Positions 43,247-51,729 of a stretch of DNA of 64,000 nt are shown piece after piece. The translations under genes were made by a program, and so were the position numbers. Under the pieces are notes generated by a model. It worked only from the letters and a program-made list of their open reading frames with translations. It had not been told where the DNA came from and made no database searches. How positions within the stretch are numbered: the first letter of the stretch is position 1; each line of letters opens with the position of its first letter. Source of the DNA: Propionibacteriaceae bacterium (GTDB lineage Bacteria; Actinomycetota; Actinomycetes; Propionibacteriales; Propionibacteriaceae); assembly GCA_025965155.1 (NCBI GenBank), contig JAOPXN010000084.1, positions 1 through 64,000 on the forward strand, in the 5' to 3' direction.

Positions 43247-44455
43247 GACGACGCCGCCGAACAAAAGCTGAGCATCTCGCTGCTGACCCGCGAGTACCCA
43301 CCGACCATCTACGGCGGCGCCGGCGTCCACGTGGCGCAGCTGGTCCCCCAGCTGCGCAAGCTCATCGACGTCGATGTGCACTGCATGGGGGAACCTCGCG
43401 AAGGGGCGACAGCGCATCCGGAGAACTTCCCGCTGGGCGCCAACCCGGCGCTGCGGGTCTTCGGAGCCGACCTGGCGATGGCGGCCGCGATCGGCGAAGT
43501 CGATCTTGTCCACTCCCACACCTGGTACGCCAACCTGGGCGGCCATCTCGCCGGGCTGCTGCACGACATACCGCATGTGGTCAGCGCGCACTCGTTGGAA
43601 CCGCACCGACCGTGGAAGGCCGAACAGCTCGGTGGTGGTTACCAGCTCTCCTCTTGGGCGGAGCGGACCGCCTTCGAGGGCGCCGACGCGGTGATCGCCG
43701 TCAGTGCCGGGATGCGTGCCGACACGTTGGACTCCTACTCCGAGCTGGACCCGGACAAGGTGCACGTAGTCCGCAACGGCATCGACACCGACGAGTTCAA
43801 GCCCGACCTCGACACTGACGTGGTGGCCCAGCTCGGGATGGACCCCGACCGTCCGTCGGTGGTCTTTGTCGGCCGGATCACCCGACAGAAAGGGCTGATT
43901 CACCTTGTCCGGGCCGCCGAGCAGCTGGACCCGGACACGCAGCTGGTGCTGCTCGCCGGCGCCCCGGACACACCGGAGATCGCCCGATCCATCGGCGATG
44001 CGTTCGCCCACCTGCAACGGAGCCGGGGCAACGTGCTGTGGGTCGAACAGATGCTGCCGCGTGCGCACGTCCGGCAGGTCCTGTCCCATGCGACTGTGTT
44101 CGCCTGCCCGTCAGTCTACGAGCCGCTCGGTATTGTGAACCTGGAGGCGATGGCGTGTGAGACCGCCGTAGTGGCCAGTGCGGTCGGTGGGATCCCCGAG
44201 GTTGTGGTGGATGGCGAGACCGGGTACCTAGTGCCCTACGACCCGGCCCAAGCCGATGACCCGGCCGCGGTCGCGGCCTTCGAGGCTGATCTGGCCGCGA
44301 AGATCAACTCTCTGACGTCCGACCCGGACAAGGCCAGGGCGTTCGGGGTGGCCGGACGGCAACGCTGCATCGACGAGTTCAGCTGGGCCAAGATCGCGGC
44401 CGAGACGGTGGAGGTCTACCGGCGCGCCATCGAGGTGCACAGCAGCCGACGCTGA
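43205..44455 (+). CDS. glgA: glycogen synthase, actinobacterial GT4 type (GlgA/GlgM)
   Basis: A 416-aa GT-B glycosyltransferase. Features are the N-terminal donor/acceptor loop [16 protein letters not shown] (about 31-46), [15 protein letters not shown], the nucleotide-binding [11 protein letters not shown] (about 221-231) and the conserved glutamates in [16 protein letters not shown]. In mycobacteria this homologue (Rv1212c) builds maltose-1-phosphate from ADP-glucose for the GlgE route, so the product here may be maltose-1-phosphate or glycogen. It is divergent from glgC. The start codon is duplicated in a 24-bp tandem repeat, so translation may begin at 43205 or 43229. A strong hairpin follows the stop. 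Confidence 0.93.
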   Translation: MTTPSGRSMTTPSGDDAAEQKLSISLLTREYPPTIYGGAGVHVAQLVPQLRKLIDVDVHCMGEPREGATAHPENFPLGANPALRVFGADLAMAAAIGEVDLVHSHTWYANLGGHLAGLLHDIPHVVSAHSLEPHRPWKAEQLGGGYQLSSWAERTAFEGADAVIAVSAGMRADTLDSYSELDPDKVHVVRNGIDTDEFKPDLDTDVVAQLGMDPDRPSVVFVGRITRQKGLIHLVRAAEQLDPDTQLVLLAGAPDTPEIARSIGDAFAHLQRSRGNVLWVEQMLPRAHVRQVLSHATVFACPSVYEPLGIVNLEAMACETAVVASAVGGIPEVVVDGETGYLVPYDPAQADDPAAVAAFEADLAAKINSLTSDPDKARAFGVAGRQRCIDEFSWAKIAAETVEVYRRAIEVHSSRR

Positions 44456-44469
44456 CCGGACATAGCAAA

Positions 44470-44498
44470 GGGCCCCGGTGCTCATCACATCGGGGCCC
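44470..44498. terminator. bidirectional terminator between glgA and the DUF3117 gene
   Basis: GGGCCCCGGTG, loop CTCATCA, then CATCGGGGCCC: an 11-bp stem with one G-T pair and a 7-base loop. It sits 15 bp after glgA and 21 bp after the convergent DUF3117 gene. No long T-tract follows on either strand, as usual in high-GC actinobacteria. Confidence 0.75.
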
Positions 44499-44518
44499 CG
44501 CAACGTGTGGGGGATGAT

Positions 44519-44686
44519 CTAGCCGACGACCTCTTTCAGTGCTCCCGCCAACTCGGCCGCCTCGTCAGCGTTGAGTTCGACCACGAGTCTGCCGCCTCCT
44601 TCGAGCGGCACCCTCATGACGATCCCCCGGCCCTCCTTGGTGACCTCCATCGGGCCGTCACCAGTCCGCGGCTTCATTGCAGCCAT
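44519..44686 (-). CDS. DUF3117 small conserved protein
   Basis: A 55-aa protein too short for most gene lists. It starts MAAMKPRTGDGP and contains EGRGIVMRVPLEGGGRLVVEL, the near-invariant pattern of DUF3117 (Rv1211-type) proteins of actinobacteria. Function is unknown; the fold is probably a small beta-alpha unit. ATG 44686 is preceded by GATGAGG. In mycobacteria it is likewise encoded between glgA and tag, so neighbourhood supports the call. Its 3' end meets the glgA terminator hairpin. Confidence 0.92.
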   Translation of the reverse strand: MAAMKPRTGDGPMEVTKEGRGIVMRVPLEGGGRLVVELNADEAAELAGALKEVVG

Positions 44687-44970
44687 CGTGCAACCTCATC
44701 TCTGTCATCCAGCAGTCAGGTCAATTATTCCGCATGGCGGGGCCGCGTTCTTCGCCGGGTCAAGAACCTTCGTGGGCACTTATCCATCGGTAAAGGGCGG
44801 GTCTAGAGTCTGCCGCAGCACCAAGGTGCCGATCGAGGCGGTGGCTGCGGATCGGCGTGGCATCGGAAGTGGTTGACGACGGCTCCCTCGCCGACCGCGT
44901 CGCCGAGCCGGTGGGTCGGCTCCCGCACGGGCCCACCGGGTGCCCCCACCGGGGAGTAAGGTCCCGCGGC
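44687..44970. other. 284-bp intergenic region between DUF3117 and tag
   Basis: Includes a moderately AT-rich patch (GGTCAATTATTCCGCATGG near 44719-44737) that may hold the DUF3117 promoter, and GC-rich sequence next to the tag stop. No convincing gene or RNA seen. Confidence 0.4.
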
Positions 44971-45564
44971 TCAGCAGCCGGCTTGATCATCGGCGGTGCG
45001 GTCGATCTGAACGAAACAGTCGGCCAGGTGGTCATCGACCAGACCTACTGCTTGCATCAGGGCGTACGCGGTGGTCGGTCCGACGAACCGGATTCCCTTG
45101 TTTTTCAGCAGCTTCGAGAGTGCGACGGACTCGGCGGTACTGGCCGGCACCTCGGCCAGCGTCCTCGGGCGCGGGCGGTCCGGCTGGCGGAAGCTGGTGA
45201 CCAGGCTGGCGAAGTCGTCACCGAGGTCGGCCACGACCCGCGCGTTGCTGATGGCGGCGTCGATCTTGATCTTGTTCCGGACGATGCCTGCGTCGCTCAT
45301 CAGCCGGTCCACGTCGGCCGGGCCGAACGAGGCGACCACCGCTGGGTCGAAACCGGCGAACGCTGCCCGGAAGTTCTCCCGCTTGCGCAGGATCGTAATC
45401 CAGGACAGGCCCGACTGGAACGCCTCCAGAGTCAGCCGCTCGTACAAGCCGCGGGTGCTGACGACGGGTCGTCCCCACTCCTGATCGTGATAGTCGCGGT
45501 AGTCGCCGACCGGCACCCCCCATGGGCACCGCAGCTTCCCGTCCGCTCCGGCCACCGCCTCCAT
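44971..45564 (-). CDS. tag: DNA-3-methyladenine glycosylase I
   Basis: A 197-aa base-excision repair enzyme removing 3-methyladenine. The Tag family zinc ligands appear as Cys13 (LRCPWG), His26 (YHDQEWG) and, near the C-terminus, His179 and Cys183 (DHLADC). LTLEAFQSGLSWITILRKRENF and KNKGIRFVGPTTAYALMQAVG are family-diagnostic. ATG 45564 overlaps the stop of the SRPBCC gene (TGATG). It is the last of four same-strand genes after the LOG-family gene. Confidence 0.95.
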   Translation of the reverse strand: MEAVAGADGKLRCPWGVPVGDYRDYHDQEWGRPVVSTRGLYERLTLEAFQSGLSWITILRKRENFRAAFAGFDPAVVASFGPADVDRLMSDAGIVRNKIKIDAAISNARVVADLGDDFASLVTSFRQPDRPRPRTLAEVPASTAESVALSKLLKNKGIRFVGPTTAYALMQAVGLVDDHLADCFVQIDRTADDQAGC

Positions 45565-46040
45565 CAGCGCACCTCCTCCTCGACCAGCCGGCCCAGCTTC
45601 GACAGACTGCTCCGCAGGGCGACACGCATCACCGGCACCAGCAGGCCGACCACCGCTTCCACTGCGCGCCCTCCGGGGAGGTCAAAGAGCTCAGTACAGG
45701 TCACAGTGCTGCGACCGGGGCCGCAGGCCTCCACCCGGAACACCCCCGGACCGGTGAAGTAGGGGCCAAGGTGCAGCACCTCGAGCTCGCCGACGCGACC
45801 CGCCGCCGGTGGAGTCCACCCGGTCACCATGAAGCGGTCCAGCAGGCCCAGCGGCACCGGACCCAGCTGGACGCCCGAGAGAGCGGCCGCACGGACGCCG
45901 ACGCCGTCACTGCGCTTGGTGAGCACGGTGACTGTGGTCATCGGGATCCAGTCCGACTGGCCCTTCCAGTCCGTCAGCCGGGACCAGACCGCCTCGGCCG
46001 GTGCCCTGACTGTGGTACCCGTTTGCAGCCGGACGCTCAT
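45564..46040 (-). CDS. SRPBCC (polyketide cyclase/START-like) family protein
   Basis: A 158-aa lipid/ligand-binding helix-grip protein. The start MSVRLQTGTTVRAPAEAVWSRLTDW is the standard first strand and helix of SRPBCC proteins; GPGVFRVEACGPGRSTVTCTELFDLP is the late beta sheet. The ligand is unknown. It is sandwiched by four-base (ATGA) and one-base (TGATG) overlaps between the DivIVA-like gene and tag, so its expression is coupled to DNA repair and cell-pole-type genes, though a functional link is not shown. Confidence 0.85.
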   Translation of the reverse strand: MSVRLQTGTTVRAPAEAVWSRLTDWKGQSDWIPMTTVTVLTKRSDGVGVRAAALSGVQLGPVPLGLLDRFMVTGWTPPAAGRVGELEVLHLGPYFTGPGVFRVEACGPGRSTVTCTELFDLPGGRAVEAVVGLLVPVMRVALRSSLSKLGRLVEEEVR

Positions 46041-46378
46041 TCGGGGCTCACCTGGTGTGGCGCCGGGCGGGACTCGGTTTCAGGGTCCGTCTGCTCGAGC
46101 CCTCTTTGTAGTCGGGCGATAATGGCATCCCGGGCGGCGATCTCGGCGGCCAGCCGGTCCAAGACGTCGTCGACCTGCCCCATCGCGTACCCGCGGAGGC
46201 TGAGCCCGAACCGAAGGGTCTGGATGTCGGCTGCCATCAGCGGCTGTTCGGCCGGAGGCAGGTCCTGCCGGTACGTGTCGCGTACCGGGTCCTTGCTCAT
46301 CTGTCCCAGTCCGCCCGCGGCGGCCAGCGCGGCCACGCCCAGCGCCGCGATGACAACCACCGCGATGAACCACTCCAT
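46037..46378 (-). CDS. DivIVA-domain small membrane protein
   Basis: A 113-aa protein with an N-terminal transmembrane helix (about 4-22: FIAVVVIAALGVAALAAAG). The following short DivIVA-like segment (LRFGLSLRGYAMGQVDDVLDRLAAEIAARDAIIARL, about 56-91) predicts a coiled coil. Actinobacterial homologues are encoded next to tag and gpgS-type genes. Function is unknown, possibly membrane or pole associated. CACGAT six bases upstream of ATG 46378 is a weak -10. It follows the LOG gene by 34 bp. Confidence 0.85.
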   Translation of the reverse strand: MEWFIAVVVIAALGVAALAAAGGLGQMSKDPVRDTYRQDLPPAEQPLMAADIQTLRFGLSLRGYAMGQVDDVLDRLAAEIAARDAIIARLQRGLEQTDPETESRPAPHQVSPE

Positions 46379-46412
46379 GCACCGATCGTGCCATGGGCCA
46401 CCTGAGGCTGAG

Positions 46413-47177
46413 TCACTCCGGTCGCTCGGGCACGCGGGGCACCGGCTGGTTCGACAGCGCGATGTCGACCGCTTCGTCGACGTCGTCGGTGACCTGCAGC
46501 ATCTTGAGGTCCGCGGCGGAGATGTTCCCGGACTCCAGCACCGCCGAACCGATCCAGTCCAGCAGACCCTGCCAGTACTGGCTTCCGAACAGCACCACCG
46601 GGAATGAGGTCACCTTGCGGGTCTGCACCAGGGTCAGCGCCTCGAACAGCTCGTCGAACGTTCCGAACCCGCCCGGCATCACGATGAAGCCCTGCGAGTA
46701 CTTGACGAACATCGTCTTCCGGGCGAAGAAGTAGCGGAAGTTGATGCCGAGGTTGACGTACGGGTTCAGCCCAGACTCAAAGGGCAGCTCAATGCCCAAG
46801 CCCACCGATACGCCGCCCACCTCGGCGGCTCCCTTGTTCGCTGCCGCCATCGTCCCCGGCCCGCCGCCGGTGATGACCGCCAGACCGGCTTCGGCAAGCT
46901 TGGCGCCCATCCGCTCCGCGGCGGCGTACATCGGGTGATCGGGGGCGGTGCGGGCTGAGCCGAAGACGCTGACGGCAGGGCCCAGCTCGGCCAGGGTGCC
47001 GAATCCATCCACGAACTCAGCCTGGATCCGCAGCACCCGCCAGGGGTCGGTGTGGACCCAGTCGGTCGAGCCGGCACCGTCCAACAGTCGCTGGTCGGTG
47101 GTGGTGTTCTGCAACTGCCCGGCGCCGCGGACGACCGGGCCCTGGGAGTACCGGGCTTCAGGTTCGGACTGACTCAC
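46413..47177 (-). CDS. LOG-family (TIGR00730) Rossmann-fold protein
   Basis: A 254-aa protein with the LOG hallmarks GSAR (73-76) and PGGFGTFDE (168-176). Family members hydrolyse cytokinin-riboside monophosphates or other nucleotide monophosphates to free the base; the mycobacterial homologue is Rv1205. The N-terminal 35 residues are polar and unordered. The frame is open far upstream into dapE's 3' end, but TATGCT at 47184-47189 is six bases before GTG 47177 and homologues start near here. Confidence 0.88.
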   Translation of the reverse strand: MSQSEPEARYSQGPVVRGAGQLQNTTTDQRLLDGAGSTDWVHTDPWRVLRIQAEFVDGFGTLAELGPAVSVFGSARTAPDHPMYAAAERMGAKLAEAGLAVITGGGPGTMAAANKGAAEVGGVSVGLGIELPFESGLNPYVNLGINFRYFFARKTMFVKYSQGFIVMPGGFGTFDELFEALTLVQTRKVTSFPVVLFGSQYWQGLLDWIGSAVLESGNISAADLKMLQVTDDVDEAVDIALSNQPVPRVPERPE

Positions 47178-47183
47178 CGGCTC

Positions 47184-47189
47184 AGCATA
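47184..47189 (-). promoter_or_regulatory. -10 hexamer of the LOG-family gene
   Basis: TATGCT on the minus strand, six bases before GTG 47177, in the 74-bp gap after dapE. Confidence 0.4.
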
Positions 47190-47251
47190 GGACGACCGGG
47201 CTGGGCGCTCGCGCCCGAGGAAGTGCTGCCCGAGCAGCGGGCCCCGACCGG

Positions 47252-48328
47252 CTAGCCGAGCCAGCGCAGCAACGCGTCCCGGCAGGAGACCACATCGGCG
47301 GCTGGGCAGAACTCGTCGTCGGCGTGCGCCTTGCTCGGGTCCCCCGGGCCGAAGTTGACCGCCGGCACACCGAGTGCGGCGAACTGGGCCACATCGGTCC
47401 AGCCGAACTTGGGGTTGGCGCTGCCCCCGACCGCCGCCAGGAACTCGGCCGCCGCCGGCTGATCCAGTCCCGGCCGAGCACCGGCACTGGCGTCGGTCAC
47501 GGTCAGGTCGAACCCCTCGAAGACCTCGCGTACGTGGGCTTCGGCGGCAGCAATGTCCTTGTCCGGCGCGAAGCGGTAGTTCACCGCAACAGTGCAGCGG
47601 TCGGGGATTACGTTGCCGGCGATCCCGCCCGTGATGGATACCGCGTTCAGACCCTCGCGGTAGACCAGTCCCTCCACTTCCACCTCGGCGGGCTGGTAGT
47701 CCCGCAGCCGCTGCAGCACCACGGCCGCATCGTGGATGGCGTTGTGGCCCTTCCAGGCACGGGCAGAGTGCGCAGCGACGCCGGTGAGCTGTATCTCCGC
47801 CCGCATGGTGCCCTGGCAACCGCCCTCGATTCCGGCGTTGGAAGGCTCACCCAGCACCGCGAAGGATCCGGTTAGCAGCTCCGGCCGTTCCCGGGCCAGT
47901 CGGCCCAGACCGTTGAGGTCCGCCTGGACCTCTTCGTTGTCGTAGAAGATCCAGGTGATGTCCCGGCTCGGCTGCACCAGCCGCGCCGCGGCCGCCAGCT
48001 GGACGGCGACACCGCCCTTCATGTCGCAGCTGCCGCGCCCCCAGATGATCGTCTGGTCACCCGCGCCGGTCCGCCAGGACGGGACGTTGTCAGCAATCGG
48101 CACCGTGTCCAGGTGGCCGGCAATGACCACCCGGTCAGCCCGGCCGAGATCGGTCCGGGCGACCACCACGTTGCCGTCCCGGATCACCTCCAAGTGCGGG
48201 TAGCGGCGCAGTGCTTCCTCCACCGCGTTGGCGATCGGTGTCTCATTGCCGCTGACCGACTCGATGTCAATGAGCTGGGCCAGCAGGTCGACTACGTCGC
48301 CGTCGAGATCGAGCGAGGGAACAGGCAC
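47252..48328 (-). CDS. dapE: succinyl-diaminopimelate desuccinylase
   Basis: A 358-aa M20 metallohydrolase that releases succinate to give LL-diaminopimelate. Di-zinc residues are His72/Asp74 (GHLDTVP), Asp102 (SCDMKGG), Glu132/Glu133 (DNEEVQ) and further ligands downstream; [16 protein letters not shown] lies in the lid domain. GTG 48328 is set by TAGGGT at 48335-48340. It is divergent from dapD across only 37 bp, giving paired leaderless promoters that could be co-regulated. Confidence 0.95.
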   Translation of the reverse strand: MPVPSLDLDGDVVDLLAQLIDIESVSGNETPIANAVEEALRRYPHLEVIRDGNVVVARTDLGRADRVVIAGHLDTVPIADNVPSWRTGAGDQTIIWGRGSCDMKGGVAVQLAAAARLVQPSRDITWIFYDNEEVQADLNGLGRLARERPELLTGSFAVLGEPSNAGIEGGCQGTMRAEIQLTGVAAHSARAWKGHNAIHDAAVVLQRLRDYQPAEVEVEGLVYREGLNAVSITGGIAGNVIPDRCTVAVNYRFAPDKDIAAAEAHVREVFEGFDLTVTDASAGARPGLDQPAAAEFLAAVGGSANPKFGWTDVAQFAALGVPAVNFGPGDPSKAHADDEFCPAADVVSCRDALLRWLG

Positions 48329-48334
48329 ACCGGC

Positions 48335-48340
48335 ACCCTA
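48335..48340 (-). promoter_or_regulatory. -10 hexamer of dapE
   Basis: TAGGGT on the minus strand, six bases before GTG 48328. Confidence 0.45.
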
Positions 48341-48352
48341 TCCGGGAGCCCG

Positions 48353-48358
48353 TAGGCT
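48353..48358 (+). promoter_or_regulatory. -10 hexamer of dapD
   Basis: TAGGCT on the plus strand, seven bases before ATG 48366. It lies 12 bp from the dapE hexamer on the other strand, so the two polymerases would compete. Confidence 0.45.
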
Positions 48359-48365
48359 TGGCTCC

Positions 48366-49313
48366 ATGACCGAAGCCACGCCCGCATCCCCGTCCCGCCG
48401 CGCGTGGGGCTGGGGGCTCGCCACCATCCATGACTCCGGCCAAGTCCTCGACACCTATTTCCCGGATCCTCAGCTGGGTACCGCCCCGGAGACCACGACT
48501 CCGACGGCTCTGACCGACGCCGTGGGACAGGACCTTGTCCGCAAGGTTCACACGGAGCCAGTCCTGGTCGAGATCGATCTTGACGCTGCCCCTGCCGGCA
48601 CCTCGGACGCCTATCTGCGGCTGCATCTGCTGAGCTCGCGGCTGGCGGCTCCACGGACAGTGAACCTCGATGGCATCTTCGCCGTACTTCCGAACGTCGT
48701 CTGGACCTCGGCCGGCCCCTGTGCCGTGGAGGGCTTCGAGCAGGTACGCACAGCGCTCCGGGCCAGCCAGGGCCAGGTGACGGTGTTTGGCGTCGACAAG
48801 TTTCCCCGGATGGTCGACTACGTGCTGCCGACCGGCGTACGAATCGCCGAGGCGGACCGGGTCAGGCTAGGTGCCCACCTCGCCGCCGGGACGACGGTGA
48901 TGCATGAGGGGTTCGTCAACTTCAACGCCGGGACTCTTGGTACCTCCATGGTCGAGGGACGGATCTCGGCCGGTGTGGTGGTCGGCAAGGACTCCGACAT
49001 CGGCGGTGGCGCCTCGATCATGGGGACGCTGTCGGGTGGCGGCACCCAGGTCGTGTCGATCGGTGAGCGCTGTCTGCTCGGGGCGAACTCCGGGATCGGG
49101 ATCGCGCTCGGTGACGACTGCGTGGTGGAGGCGGGCCTGTACGTCACCGCGGGAACCAAGGTGACCACACCCGATGGCTCGGTGGTCAAGGCGCAGGAGC
49201 TGTCCGGCCAGAGTGGTCTGCTCTTCATCCGCAACTCGGTCAGCGGAGCCATCGAGGTTCGTGGCCGGCAGGGCAAGGCCGTTGAGCTGAACGCCGCCCT
49301 GCACACGAACTGA
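48366..49313 (+). CDS. dapD: tetrahydrodipicolinate N-succinyltransferase
   Basis: A 315-aa actinobacterial-type DapD that adds succinate to tetrahydrodipicolinate. An N-terminal domain (about 1-150) precedes a left-handed beta-helix acyltransferase domain (about 155-280) with hexapeptide turns such as [31 protein letters not shown] and [16 protein letters not shown]. The position of dapD, dapE and dapC together shows that this organism uses the succinylase route. ATG 48366 follows the -10 hexamer; the longer frame runs back over dapE. Confidence 0.95.
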   Translation: MTEATPASPSRRAWGWGLATIHDSGQVLDTYFPDPQLGTAPETTTPTALTDAVGQDLVRKVHTEPVLVEIDLDAAPAGTSDAYLRLHLLSSRLAAPRTVNLDGIFAVLPNVVWTSAGPCAVEGFEQVRTALRASQGQVTVFGVDKFPRMVDYVLPTGVRIAEADRVRLGAHLAAGTTVMHEGFVNFNAGTLGTSMVEGRISAGVVVGKDSDIGGGASIMGTLSGGGTQVVSIGERCLLGANSGIGIALGDDCVVEAGLYVTAGTKVTTPDGSVVKAQELSGQSGLLFIRNSVSGAIEVRGRQGKAVELNAALHTN

Positions 49314-49317
49314 CGCC

Positions 49318-50172
49318 GTGGCGGGTCCAGGGCCGGCGCGTGCTGTCGGCTGTCTGTTCGTGGCGGTTGTCGTGGTCGCGGCACTGGCTGTGGGCGCGTT
49401 CATGCTGCTGCAGAACCAGAACGTCACCACACCGTTGCCTGGCCAACAGCGCTGCGTGGCGCGGACAAGCAACGCAAGCGTCGCTCTTGATCTTGACCAG
49501 GCCCGGCTGAGCTCGATCATCGTCGGGCTGTCGGTCCGGCGCGGTCTGGCGCCACGGGCGGCGTCGATTGCGATGGCGACCGTCTACCAGGAGACCGGGA
49601 TCCGGAACCTGGACTACGGCGACCGGGACTCGGTCGGGCTGTTCCAGCAGCGACCGTCGCAGGGCTGGGGCACGCCCGAGCAGCTGATGGATCCCTACTA
49701 CGCAACGAACAAGTTCTACGATGCGCTGGTCAGGGTCGACAACTGGGAGACCGGTGACATCAACGATGTTGCGCAGAAGGTCCAACGCAGTGGCTATCCC
49801 GAGGCCTACCGTGATCATGAGTCCGACGGCCGGGTGCTGGCCAGCACGCTGACCGGTCACTCCGCTGCCGGCATCAGCTGCCTGGACAAGAAGAAGGCGG
49901 ACGGTGACGCCGCCGGGCTGGTCCGTTCGCTGAAGAAGACGTTCGGGTCCGTGCCGGCTCAGCGGGACGGCACGGTGATCACCATCAAGGCTCGTAGCAC
50001 CACGCTGGCCTGGGCGTACGCGCACTACGCGGTGGCGAACGCCTCAGGCTTCGGCGTGACCTCGGTCAAGACCTCCGGTCAGACCTGGCAGACCGACAGC
50101 CGGAACCTGCCGGAATGGTCGGCCGCCAGTCCGGCCGCCGGCACTCCGGTGGTCACGATCACCGTCCGCTGA
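49318..50172 (+). CDS. membrane-anchored lysozyme-like/transglycosylase-fold protein
   Basis: A 284-aa protein with an N-terminal transmembrane segment (about 10-31: VGCLFVAVVVVAALAVGAFML). The extracytoplasmic domain carries YQETGIRNLDYGDRDSVGLFQQRPSQGWGT (about 87-116), with a glutamate in the position and context of lytic transglycosylase/lysozyme cores. Homologues are often mislabelled heavy-metal transporter; I see no transport feature. A role in wall turnover fits its position four bases after dapD. GTG 49318 is the chosen start. It converges on dapC. Confidence 0.78.
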   Translation: MAGPGPARAVGCLFVAVVVVAALAVGAFMLLQNQNVTTPLPGQQRCVARTSNASVALDLDQARLSSIIVGLSVRRGLAPRAASIAMATVYQETGIRNLDYGDRDSVGLFQQRPSQGWGTPEQLMDPYYATNKFYDALVRVDNWETGDINDVAQKVQRSGYPEAYRDHESDGRVLASTLTGHSAAGISCLDKKKADGDAAGLVRSLKKTFGSVPAQRDGTVITIKARSTTLAWAYAHYAVANASGFGVTSVKTSGQTWQTDSRNLPEWSAASPAAGTPVVTITVR

Positions 50173-50201
50173 GCTGCCTCACCGCGCGGGCCGCCGGCCG
50201 G

Positions 50202-51296
50202 TCAGGCCAGCAGGCGCTCGACGGCGGCGTCAACCCGTTCGTCGGTGGCAGTGAGGGCGACCCGGATGAACTGGTGGGCGGCGCTGCCGTAGAAGTCGCC
50301 GGGTGCCACCAGAATGCCCAGCTCTGCGAGGAAAGCGACCGAGGACCGGCAGTCCTCACCGCGGGTCGCCCAGAGGTACAGCGACCCCTCGGAGTGCTCG
50401 ATGCTGAAACCCCGGGCCTCCAGCGCGGGCCGGAGCCGTGACCGGCGGTGCAGGTACCGGCTGCGCTGCTGTTCGACATGCTGCTGGTCGCCGAGCAGGG
50501 CGATCATCGCCTCCTGGACCGGCCGCGGCACGATCATCCCGGCATGCTTGCGGACGGCCAGCAGGTCGGCGACCAGAGCGGAGTCACCGGCGATGAAGCC
50601 CGCGCGGTAGCCGGCCAGGTTGGAACGTTTGGACAGCGAGTGCACGGCCAGCAGGTTCTCGTTACTGCCGGCATTGATGCTCGGATGTAGCACCGAGACC
50701 GGCTCGGCGTCCCAGCCGAACTCTCCGTAGCACTCGTCGGAGGCCACCACGGCGCCCCGCTCCCTGGCCCAGCGGACTCGCTCCGCCAGCACCTCGGCGG
50801 GCAGGATCTCGCCGGTGGGGTTGGAGGGTGAGTTCAGCCAGACCAGAGCGGGACGCAGGTCCCCTAGGCTGGATAGGTCATCGGCCTCGACCATCTGGCA
50901 GCGGGCGATGGACGCACCCACCGCATAGGTCGGGTACGCCATGGTCGGAATCACCACCACGTCCGACGGTCCCAGACCGAGCAGCGTCGGCAGCCACGCC
51001 ACCAGCTCCTTGGTCCCGATGACCGGCAACGTGTCGGCCGGCGCTACCTGCTCGGCACCCCACCGACGCAGCAGGTAGCCGGCCATCGCGTCGCGGAGCG
51101 CAGCGGTTCCTGACGTCAACGGGTACCCGGGGCTGTCTGCTGCGCTGAGCAGTGCGGTCCTGCCGATGCCCGGGGTGGGGTCGACCGGCGTACCTACCGA
51201 CAGGTCGACGATGCCGCCCGGATGCGCGTTGGCCGTCGCCTTGGCACCGGCCAACGTGTCCCAGGGGAAGTCGGGCAGGGTCGAGGCGAGGCTCAC
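50202..51296 (-). CDS. dapC: succinyldiaminopimelate transaminase
   Basis: A 364-aa PLP aminotransferase of fold type I that converts the keto intermediate made by DapD to N-succinyl-LL-diaminopimelate. The PLP lysine is in VHSLSKRSNLAGYRAGF (about 211-227). WLNSPSNPTGEIL and ASDECYGEF mark the cofactor pocket. Its GTG overlaps the fdxA stop (GTGA); GAGGAG is adjacent. The fdxA-dapC order matches mycobacteria (Rv1177-Rv1178). Confidence 0.94.
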   Translation of the reverse strand: MSLASTLPDFPWDTLAGAKATANAHPGGIVDLSVGTPVDPTPGIGRTALLSAADSPGYPLTSGTAALRDAMAGYLLRRWGAEQVAPADTLPVIGTKELVAWLPTLLGLGPSDVVVIPTMAYPTYAVGASIARCQMVEADDLSSLGDLRPALVWLNSPSNPTGEILPAEVLAERVRWARERGAVVASDECYGEFGWDAEPVSVLHPSINAGSNENLLAVHSLSKRSNLAGYRAGFIAGDSALVADLLAVRKHAGMIVPRPVQEAMIALLGDQQHVEQQRSRYLHRRSRLRPALEARGFSIEHSEGSLYLWATRGEDCRSSVAFLAELGILVAPGDFYGSAAHQFIRVALTATDERVDAAVERLLA

Positions 51297-51619
51297 TCCT
51301 CGTGCTCTTGCGGCGGCAATGCCTCAATCAGAGGGTGGTCCTTGTCGATCACGCCAACCTTGGCTGCGCCACCGGGCGAGCCGAGATCGGAGAAGAAGTC
51401 GACGTTGGCGGTGTAGTAGTCCTTCCACTCCTCCGGGGTGTCGTCCTCGTAGAAGATGGCCTCCACCGGGCAGACGGGCTCGCAGGCCCCGCAGTCGACG
51501 CACTCGTCGGGATGGATGTAGAGCATCCGCTTGCCCTCGTAGATGCAGTCAACAGGACACTCTTCGACGCAGGCGCGGTCCTTGAGGTCTACACACGGCT
51601 GGGCAATGACGTAGGTCAC
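51293..51619 (-). CDS. fdxA: 7Fe ferredoxin
   Basis: A 108-aa ferredoxin with one [3Fe-4S] and one [4Fe-4S] cluster. Cys9, Cys17 and Cys50 would hold the 3Fe cluster and Cys21, Cys40, Cys43 and Cys46 the 4Fe cluster, exactly the 7Fe pattern; Cys25 is the extra free cysteine. The acidic C-terminal tail (about 65-108) is as in FdxA/FdxC. GTG 51619 has GAGGAG seven bases upstream. It is translationally coupled to dapC; the biochemical link between the two is not known. Confidence 0.95.
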   Translation of the reverse strand: MTYVIAQPCVDLKDRACVEECPVDCIYEGKRMLYIHPDECVDCGACEPVCPVEAIFYEDDTPEEWKDYYTANVDFFSDLGSPGGAAKVGVIDKDHPLIEALPPQEHEE

Positions 51620-51729
51620 GGCTCTACTCCTCGATGATCATGTACGGCCGGGGGTCGATGAACTGGGTCGTACGGTTGTTGTTCTAGTATCACGCGTCCG
51701 CTCCAGCTCTGTGAAAGCACCTCCACCCA

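Noticed and set aside
44857-45762. 301-codon plus-strand frame opposite tag
   Set aside because: Antisense to tag and the SRPBCC gene, both with clear family motifs.
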